NCBI GenBank assembly: GCA_030267565.1
Contig: BRXU01000007.1
Coordinates: forward strand, 434,001 to 498,000
From: Pleodorina starrii
Taxonomy: Eukaryota > Chlorophyta > Chlorophyceae > Chlamydomonadales > Volvocaceae
Direction: 5' to 3'
Length of the DNA stretch: 64,000 nucleotides
This document shows, piece by piece, positions 55,878 through 64,000 of this stretch. A program made the position numbers and the translations under genes. The first letter of the stretch is position 1, and each line of letters begins with the position of its first letter. The notes beneath the pieces are model-generated. The model ran no database searches. It saw only the letters and a program-made list of their open reading frames with translations, and was not told the origin of the DNA.

Positions 55878-56699
55878 AACTGCTGCCGATGACCGTTGAA
55901 CGTTAAGAAAGTGGATGAGGATTTGAGTACAAATATGAGTACGATGATATAAAGGCCTTACAGCGTGAATATTATTGGAAACTCTGTTCGCTTGGCTGAC
56001 ACGCGCAGTGGCTCGACTGCAAGGTGAAGGACTAATAACAACAAGCATCCACGAAAGTACAAGCTCACGCTACGCTGCAGTGAACCAAAAACGCAGAAGT
56101 GCCGGCGCTGCGATATTCGTGCACCGAGCCACCGACCGCAAGTCCGTTGGAGGCGCCTGGCTCCGCTTAGCGTACGAAGTCGTTGCCTGGATCCGCGGAC
56201 GCTGAAACTTCGCCTGCAGAGCAAACCAATTATGGCCATATCATTCTATGTGCTAGCTGAACACGAAAGTGCCCGGGATCCTGCCCGCGGTCGAGGTTGG
56301 TGGCAATTGCCGAGGTGACCGCCCAAGCCTCACTTCCTTGAAGTAACTCTTCTGGGTAACAACCCTGACATTACGTAGATACCAATAGAACTGAAATGGC
56401 CACAAGCTGAGGCCCCGGAAACTTAGGAGGTCGAAGACGAGGGCATTAGAAGCTATGTACATGTCTGTAGAGCCGCTGAACAGTGGCCTTTACTTAAATA
56501 ATAATGAATAAGTAAATTAATAGCAACAGCTGTATACGGGGCCTGATCCTAAAGGCGCCGGTGTAATGCACATCCTCAACACGAAACGAAGGACCCAGTC
56601 GGATAAACGTTCAGGTCGCCAGTCGCAAGTGGCGCTGCAGCAGCCCCGGAAAACTGGGCATCGCGGCTGTCGGCGGCGCCGGCAGCGCCGGTGCTCAGG

Positions 56700-56865
56700 C
56701 GCCCGGGCGGGGTCTCGGCGGTGCCGGCAGCAGCAGCGGCGTCGCGGCTGTTGGCGGCGCCGGCAGCACCGGTGCTCAGGCGCCCGGGCGGGGTCTCGGC
56801 GGTGCCGGCAGCAGCAGCGGCGTCGCGGCTGTTGGCGGCGCCGGCAGCACCGGTGCTCAGGCGGC
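56700..56865. repeat. 81-bp tandem repeats, left arm of copy B (two units)
   Basis: Two GC-rich units of the element's 81-bp repeat; the right arm has ten. Confidence 0.85.
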
Positions 56866-56919
56866 ATGGTCAATACAGTCAAACCAGGGCTGTCGGGTGA
56901 TGGGGAGCCAACAGCGGGG

Positions 56920-57024
56920 AGGGACGGGTAGACGTTAGAGCACGGGCGCCTAATGCGTGACTCATACACGGGGCGCTCGGCGGTACTCCCCCGGGAGTAT
57001 GCAGGTTCAATTCCTGCCGTCCTG
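56920..57024 (+). other. tRNA-like segment, left arm of copy B
   Basis: Same T-arm (GCAGG/CCTGC), variable arm and acceptor-like pairing as in copy A, with one base change (ACATTAG to ACGTTAG). Confidence 0.5.
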
Positions 57025-57600
57025 TTGCTATCGTTATCCCCAGATACGGCGGCGTGCCTGCGGGCGGCGGCGCGCCCTACGGTTCCTCAGCTGGCGGTTG
57101 CGCCGTCGCGGCGGTGTGGGGTACCGCAACGGAGGACACCGGAAAGGCCGCCACCGTTCCGCGTCGCTTCGTTGACGTCCGGACCCTGGTCAGAGGCCAA
57201 CGTGATGGGAGAGATGCGTGAAGCTTTCCGGCAGCGGCAGCGACCTGACGCGCTAGCCGACATGGGCACATTAGTAACCGCGCATTTAGGCGAACCCTGG
57301 CAGGGGCCGGTCGGAGCAGCGGATTTGCCTGCAGTACGCCACGAGTGGGGCCTGCACCCGGGGGCCCCGAGGGTGCAAGTTTGCCCACCCCGTGCCGGGG
57401 CTGCTGGGGCACATGCTGGCGGGCCTGCCACCGGGTTGAGGGGGTGCGTTGGGTCATTGGCAGGCCGAGAGCGGTGGGAAAGCAGGCAGGCAGGGAAAGG
57501 GGACGGGTCGAGAGGTCGCGCACTTTGGGCGGGTGGCGTCTGATGGCTCGCGCGCCACCGGGGTGCCTGTGGACAGGCATCTGAGACGGAGACGGAGGGG

Positions 57601-58143
57601 ATGCTTGAAGGGGCGGGGGACGCGGGATCGGCCGAGCTGGGGCCGGGGACGGAGCCGAGGGCGGTTGGATGCATGTGGTACCCGGGATTAGATCAGCCAC
57701 CGTTGGACGCGGCATGGGACCCGGACCCAGCAGTTGACGGCGCGTGGGGCGCGGAAGGAGACATTACGGATTTGCCGCAAGACCCGCTACTCCCAGTACG
57801 CCCGCGCCAGTTGAACCGCCCTGTAATAAACCCAGCTCCCGGCCCCGCGCCCCAGCCCCTGGCGTACGGCGGCACCTCACTGCTGTTCGACCAGATGCGC
57901 GAAACAGTAGGCCAGCTGCGCGCGCCGCGCCCGCCTGACCACGTTGATCTCCAGGCAACGTAAAAAGAGTTTACAGCGTACGCCCGACAAGGGCTCCCCG
58001 ACCCCGAGCACTTCCAGTCGGGTCTCCTCCAGCAGCGGGCCCCGGCACTCGCGGAATACTTCCGGCTCACCCAGGGGAATCGGCAGCAGACGGGGATTGA
58101 TGCGTGGGATGACGCAAACCAACGAACGGGCAGCACGGTATAA
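57601..58143 (+). pseudogene. Unknown element-encoded frame with one internal stop, copy B
   Basis: 181 codons from MLEGAGDAGSAELG to TAA at 58141-58143, with one in-frame TAA at 57961-57963. The frame after the stop (KEFTAYARQGLPDP...) is as conserved with copy A as the part before it. Either the ancestor had a sense codon there, or the two halves are separate products. No domain is recognised. Confidence 0.5.
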
Positions 58144-60056
58144 GTGCGCCCCATTTTTTATATATGCCGCGAAAGGAAACCGAAGATAAAGCGAACCGGG
58201 AGCCAATATCACCCCCAAGTGCGCCCCCTCGTCTTGCTTTATCTCTTCAGAGCAGCTCGAGGGCGTGTCACGCAGTCGCAGTCGGAGGGGACGTGACCAA
58301 GCGAGCTGCCTCAGAGGTGGCGCTCGACGGGACCGCGAGAGGTGGACCGATTGGGGGGCTGCTGCAGCTGCCGCCTGAGGGTTGGATGACGCCCATGTGG
58401 GCAGCGGTCGGGGCGATGTACGCCGCCCGGTCCGTAGCAACGATGCGGACTGGTCCTGCTCACAGCGTGCGGGTGCCGATACCGCCGCACGGAAGCCGGA
58501 CGGTGCGCGATCCGCTGTTCTTCTCCCCAAGCGGATCAGGGAAGGACTGCGGATCGCATATCGCGGACACACGGGGGTGGAGAAGCGATGCGTGCGTGCA
58601 GCGCCGGGGATGCGCCCCCGAGGAGGCGGTGACACGTTACAACACGACACGAGGGTCACTCAGCTGCCGGTACCCCCATAACTCCAGTCAGCCGCCGCAC
58701 GCATTATGCGGAAACCCAAACCTGGACCCCAGCCAAGCTTGAACCCAGACCTCCAGACCTCCGGTCCTGCAACGTAGCCATGACGCGCGCGCCGCACCGC
58801 GTCACGTGAGGCAATCCGTTCGCGGACGGACCCATCCCACACGGCGCTCCCCATCAGCACCACAACACCGGCGAAGCCATCACCCCAACCCAACCCATCA
58901 CACACACCATTCGCCCGACCCTTGCTGCGGCGTCCCATGACCCCGACTCCGGCCCGGATCCTGGACCTGATCCTTGGGGGGCCTGGTTCCCGGCACCCAA
59001 CCGCACAGGGCCTCAGCAGCACCCGCAACGCCCACCAGCCCGCCGAGGACTCGACCAGCGGCACTGCCCACCACCGACGTACGCCCCTTCTCGCTCCTAA
59101 GCCCTTCGGGAACCAGTCTCCCCTTGGCTGCCCACCGCACCCCTGCCGCATCGACGGGTGCGGAACAGGGCCCACCCGTCAGACCTTCCCCGAACCGAGC
59201 CGCCCGTCCGGACGTCAACGAAGCGACGCGGAACGGTGGCGGCCTTTCCGGTGTCCTCCGTGGCGGTACCCCACACCGCCGCGACGGCGCAACCGCCAGC
59301 TGAGGAACGGACCGACCCTGGCTGCGGGGCTCAGGCATGCGCCCCAGTCGCCCATGCCGCTGACGGCCGGTCGGCGCTTATTTCTCCTGTCCTGTCCTGA
59401 CTAATCTCCCACTCACCGGGCGCATAACTCGCCACCCAAGTTCACACGAGCGCCGCGCGCTGCCCCGCCCTTGCCCCGCCCGCCGAGGGGCAACAACCAA
59501 ACGGCGGAGCAATCGCCGTTGCACCTGCACCCAGTGCCTGCTCCTGGGCTGCGCGGCCGGTTCCCAACCCATACCCGCTGGGCCACCCCAACCCCGACCC
59601 CGGCACATGGCACCAGTGCGGTGCCGCAGCCGCCCGGTTGGGGTTCCGGCCGGCCGGCAGGCTGGAAGGGCACCACAGGGGCAGCACACCGGCGGGGGGC
59701 AGCGGGCGCCGACTCGCGCCGCCGCCGCGGGTGCAGCATGTGGGGAGGGGCGGGGCGGGGCAGCACTACAACACGTGGGGCGGCGCTTGCAACCCCCGCC
59801 ACGCCCCAAGGCAGACTGGAGAGCGCGGCGCAACAGCACCTCCACCTCCGCCGGTCCGACAGCTGCGGCCCGACTGCACGCGGGGCCGCGGCCTGGGGGC
59901 CCTCGCGCGTGCGGCCCCCCGCCCTGCGACGGCCCCTGCCGCCCTTCTCGATGCTGTGGCTCCAAGCGCTGGGGTTCCAGCCGCTGCCGGGGTACCCGCC
60001 GTAGGGCGCGCCGCCGCCCGCAGGCACGCCGCCGTATCTGGGGATAACGATAGCAA

Positions 60057-60161
60057 CAGGATGGCAGGAATTGAACCTGCATACTCCCGGGGGAGTACCG
60101 CCGAGCGCCCCGTGTATGAGTCACGCATTAGGCGCCCGTGCTCTAATGTCTACCCGTCCCT
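60057..60161 (-). other. tRNA-like segment, right arm of copy B
   Basis: Inverted counterpart of 56920-57024. The acceptor-like strand has CAGGATG, one base different from the others. Confidence 0.5.
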
Positions 60162-60224
60162 CCCCGCTGTTGGCTCCCCATCACCCGACAGCCCTGGTTT
60201 GACTGTATTGACCATACCGCCTGA

Positions 60225-61070
60225 GCACCGGCGCTACCGGCGCCGCCAATAGCCGCGACGCCGCTGCTGCTGCCGGCACCGCCGAGACCCCGCCCGGGCG
60301 CCTGAGCACCGGCGCTACCGGCACCGCCAATAGCCGCGACGCCGCTGCTGCTGCCGGCACCGCCGAGACCCCGCCCGGGCGCCTGAGCACCGGTGCTGCC
60401 GGCGCCGCCAACAGCCGCGACGCCGCTGCTGCTGCCGGCACCGCCGAGACCCCGCCCGGGCGCCTGAGCACCGGCGCTGCCGGCGCCGCCGACAGCCGCG
60501 ACGCCGCTGCTGCTGCCGGCACCGCCGAGACCCCGCCCGGGCGCCTGAGCACCGGCGCTGCCGGCGCCGCCAACAGCCGCGACGCCGCTGCTGCTGCCGG
60601 CACCGTCGAGACCCCGCCCGGGCGCCTAAGCACCGGTGCTGCCGGCGCCGCCAACAGCCGCGACGCCGCTGCTGCTGCCGGCACCGCCGAGACCCCGCCC
60701 GGGCGCCTGAGCACCGGTGCTGCCGGCGCCGCCAACAGCCGCGACGCCGCTGCTGCTGCCGGCACCGCCAAGACCCCGCCCGGGCGCCTGAGCACCGGCG
60801 CTGCCGGCGCCGCCGACAGCCGCGACGCCGCTGCTGCTGCCGGCACCGCCGAGACTCCGCCCGGGCGCCTGAGCACCGGCGCTGCCGGCGCCGCCAATAG
60901 CCGCGACGCCGCTGCTGCTGCCGGCACCGCCGAGACCCCGCCCGGGCGCCTGAGCACCGGTGCTGCCGGCGCCGCCAACAGCCGCGACGCCGCTGCTGCT
61001 GCCGGCACCGTCGATACCCCGCCCGGGCGCCTGAGCACCGGTGCTGCCGGCGCCGCCAACAGCCGCGACT
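60225..61070. repeat. 81-bp tandem repeats, right arm of copy B (ten units)
   Basis: Ten units, mostly 81 bp, differing at a few positions such as CCAATAG, CCAACAG or CCGACAG and CGCTGCC or TGCTGCC. Variant units recur in pairs, which indicates block duplication. Long frames through it (APVLRRPGGVSAVPAAAAAS per unit) are artefacts of the 27-codon period. Confidence 0.88.
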
Positions 61071-61629
61071 TTCATTGCGATGCCCAGTTTTCCGGGGCTG
61101 CTGCAGCGCCACTTGCGACTGGCGACCTGAACGTTTATCCTGGACGATCCTGTAAACCTTTTGATGACTGGGTCCTTAGTTTCGTGTTGAGGATGTGCAT
61201 TACACCGGCGCCTTTAGGATCAGGCCCCGTCTACAGCTGTTGCTATTAATTCAATTATTCATTATTAAATAAAGGCCACTGTTCAGCGGCTCTACAGACA
61301 TGTACATAGCTTCTAATGCCCTCATCTTCGACCTCCTAAGTTTCCGGGGCCTCAGCTTGTGGCCATTTCAGTTCTATTGGTATCTACGTACTGTCAGGGT
61401 TGTTACCCAGAAGAGTTACTTCAAGGAAGTGAGGCTTGGGCGGTCACCTCGGCATTTGCCACCAACCTCGACCGCGGGCAGGATCCCGGGCACTTTCGTG
61501 TTCAGCTAGCACATAGAATGATATGGCCATAATTGGTTTGCTCTGCAGGCGAAGTTTCAGTGTCCGCGGATCCAGGCAACGACTTCGTACGCTAAGCGGA
61601 GCCAGGCGCCTCCAACGGACTTGCGACCG

Positions 61630-64000
61630 GACCACTCGTACGCCCTTAACGAACTCAACGAACTCTGTGTACGCGAACGGTCGTTTCGCCTGCCGGACAG
61701 CCAGAGGTGGCGTTACTCAACATTCCAAAGCCCTTCAGCCAGAGACCTGGGACACCTGTTTCACAATTGCCATGAGGCGTGTATGTCATCGTAAGGGCAC
61801 AAGTCCTTATCTCCGTAAGTCGGAGCTGCAGTACCCAAGTGTACGCCTGCAGTCCCGTAGGCACCTGGCTCGGCCCAGAGCGTGCGATGCGACAAACAAA
61901 GCGATTTTCTTGTTGCGCGCGTCTGTGCAGCTCGCAGCACGGGCTCTCGCCCCTCGTTAACCCAAGACGCAGGTGCCGAATGCCCTGGTCGCGCCACCCG
62001 CTATACCGTAGTGCGCGCCACCCGCTATACCGTAGTGCGCGCCTGCTCGGCAGGACTTGGGCTAGGGGATCGGAACGTGCCACGACGAGTCCCGTGCAGC
62101 GTCCCGTGCAGCGTCCCCTCTGCCGGTCATTGCTCGGCACCGCCAGCTGACGGCGTCGGCTCCCGCGGGGATCGTGCTGCCGGCGGCGGCGTGCGCATGC
62201 TACTTGATCAGTACTCGCACGATCTTACTCGCACAATCCCACCACAGTTCGCCCCAGTCGTGCCCATACAATTTGGGGCCCGTACAGTTTGGGGCACCAT
62301 ATAATTTGGGACCCATTTAATTTGGGGCCCCATATAATTTTGGGGCCCGTACAGGTTGGGGGGTTGGGGCCCGTACAATTCATGCTTGCGGCGCAGCGTG
62401 CGGCCCGTTGGCTTGATGGCTCCACCGTTCCTGTCTGGCGCCCACTGTGACATGCTGTGACATGCTGCGGCATGCTGTAACAGCCTGCTCGTCCTGGGTA
62501 CGTGCTTCTGCATCCATGCGGTGCTTCACTCCACCCCTGGGCCCTGGCCTCCGTCGTTCCAACTGAAACACCCGGCCAAGCCCTACACAGCCTGATTGGG
62601 TCCTGACTCCTTGGACATGTAGCACCTAACGATGCAGCTGGTGGCTGGTGGGTGCTGAGGGCAGCCGCCTGATGCGGAGGAAGCGCGGCCCCGGTCGGCC
62701 GGCTGCCCCAACCCTCGGAGTGCAGCGACTAATAATTAGGGTACTGGTTTTAGGGTTAAAGGGTTTTGGACCTGGGCGCACCGAGGGATAGGCTCCCTCC
62801 AAACCGGCACGGGACTCCTTTGGTCGCTGCCAGCCCCTACTCGACGAGTCGACTTCTCCGTTCAACCCAAGCCGGTTACGCAGTCAAAGGAGGCAATGGC
62901 AGTGCGACGCCGTGACATCCGTTGCACTGCCATTGCCCTGAACTCTTGGGCCACCAAAAGTCCCGGAAGCCTAGGGCCCCAGAGCGGTCTGTCGACAAGT
63001 GGACCCCTTCTGTGTCTGTCTAAGAGGGCGTAAGTGAGCGCGTGCGCGGCCCGGGAGTGCGGGTGCATCCCTTACAATTTTAGAGTGGAGTGCATGCCCC
63101 GCGCTCCATGCTATCAGGCGGCCACGACTGTTCGTCTACCGATGGCGAGTGAGCAGCACCGACAGCCGTAACCAAGACGAGCTCTGGGCAGGCTCTAGGT
63201 TTTGCTTTGACCCGACCCAGGGAGCAGGGGCATATAGTCGTGACATCAGCCGACAACCGACTTCGGCCGTCTTGACTATGGTGTTATGACTCGCATCACC
63301 GCATGTCCAGTAGGAAGTATGGCAACAGTCGCTGCCCGCCAACAGGTTGAATGAACAATAGGGCTGTGAGATGAGGTACTTCAAAGGCTTCATTATGGTC
63401 CAATTGTCTCATGGAGAGAATCGGCCCCTCGCCAGTCGCCAATGACGCTCTCCCTCCTCCCTCCGGCGAGACACGGGGCGTAAGCGCGCGTACCGCTCAT
63501 ACTATGCTCTGCGAGCTCTCAATCATTGAACCATTCACTGACAATTTACATTTGTACTCTAGGTGACAAGTCTGAATTTCGGATTCACATTGGGGCTGTG
63601 TCTTGTCGAATAATAATTAGGTATTATCCACGCCATCCAATTCGATAGTTTTGCAATACCCAGACGAAGCAATTAAACATCATTGCATCGTGCGAGGAGA
63701 CGTCTGACCCTCCTGAGCCCCTAGAAGGCAGGGTGCTCAATTCACCAGAAATTACCCAGGGACACCTCGAAGACCCTCACAGGGCCATAATTCGCCGTCG
63801 CTAGCCTGTTGGCTGCTCAATTGTCGCGCACAATTCGTGGCGGAGAGGCAAAAAGCGGTCTGGTACGGCGCTCCGCCAGGGAGGGCCCGTCGTAGGCTGA
63901 TCCCTTTGCGGATGAGGGTCATAAGCCGTCGCCGCGCATGGAATCAACACACTAGCAGTGATTAGCATTCATCACTGTGTCATCTTCAGCACTCACTTTG
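61630..64000. other. Region after the foldback-like element, no gene recognised
   Basis: No conserved protein or RNA was seen in 2.4 kb. Short tandem structures are present: a 24-bp duplication (CGCGCCACCCGCTATACCGT at about 61993 and 62017), the array at 62263-62380, an ATGCTG-type repeat near 62450-62475 and a telomere-like TTTTAGGG/TAAAGGG stretch at 62745-62768. Confidence 0.5.
62263..62380. repeat. Tandem repeat with GGGGCCC cores (AATTTGGGGCCCGTAC units)
   Basis: Six or seven units of 16-22 bp alternate (A)ATTTGGGGCCC(G/C)(T/A)TA forms. Each unit contains a GGGCCC palindrome and the last units are interrupted by a G-rich insert. Confidence 0.8.

Larger units (their letters stand above)
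56139..61623. mobile_element. Inverted-repeat (foldback-like) element, copy B, with 6-bp target duplication
   Basis: Perfect terminal inverted repeat starting CAAGTCCGTTGGAGGCGCCT and ending in its complement. CGACCG at 56133-56138 is repeated at 61624-61629. A 4-bp duplication GACC with a GCAAGTCC end is the alternative reading. Organisation equals copy A: unique outer arm, 81-bp repeats (2 left, 10 right), tRNA-like segments, shared inner stretch and a central region with a stop-broken frame. It is longer than copy A because of five more repeats and a central 0.32-kb segment (58306-58622). No transposase is recognised. Confidence 0.88.

Noticed and set aside
60181..61112. Long Ala/Pro/Arg-rich frames through the 81-bp array
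   Set aside because: The 81-bp period keeps several frames open at once; codon content follows the repeat, not a protein.

Overview
The window reads as nuclear DNA of a volvocalean green alga (Chlamydomonas/Volvox relatives). This rests on GC-rich sequence, many short GT-AG introns, secreted proteins mixing SPP/PPP-rich hinges with CAP domains, long Ala/Gly insertions inside conserved enzymes, TTTTAGGG-type telomere-like tracts and heavy transposon load. No species is claimed. Gene models below were built by hand from splice signals, reading phase and paralogue alignment.

Layout. (1) 1-23.3 kb, + strand: a tandem family of secreted CAP/SCP/PR-1-like proteins. There is the 3' end of one gene (294-1546), a one-CAP gene (7281-9717), a three-CAP gene (12002-17649) and a more diverged one-CAP gene (19442-23279). 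Each of the three complete genes carries a related upstream block of about 650-750 bp. A 5'-truncated LINE with an 11-bp target duplication sits in intron 1 of the last gene. (2) 23.7-40.7 kb: a heavily rearranged Ty3/gypsy chromovirus complex, minus orientation, bounded by 374-bp LTRs. It holds two nearly identical partial copies, a 613-bp-arm palindrome of gag, a partial tandem duplication of LTR plus gag start, and a 4.8-kb inverted-repeat element inserted into pol. (3) 41.9-54.6 kb, minus strand: an 18-exon gene for a predicted 1902-aa protein joining TYW3, Kelch, TYW2 and JmjC (TYW5-like) domains, that is, several wybutosine tRNA-modification steps in one polypeptide. Its introns hold an ABC1-kinase exon relic, a minisatellite built from its own splice donor, telomere-type repeats and a dispersed 40-bp motif. 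(4) 54.9-55.9 kb, minus strand: a small LYR-motif gene (LYRM2-like). (5) 56.1-61.6 kb: a second, longer copy of the inverted-repeat (foldback-like) element with a 6-bp target duplication. (6) 61.6-64 kb: no gene recognised; short tandem repeats.

Working together: the CAP proteins are probably secreted matrix or wall proteins diversified by tandem and intragenic duplication. The TYW fusion would act on G37-derived wyosine of tRNA-Phe. The mobile elements are recent, as shown by near-identical copies and clear target duplications, and explain most of the remaining sequence.
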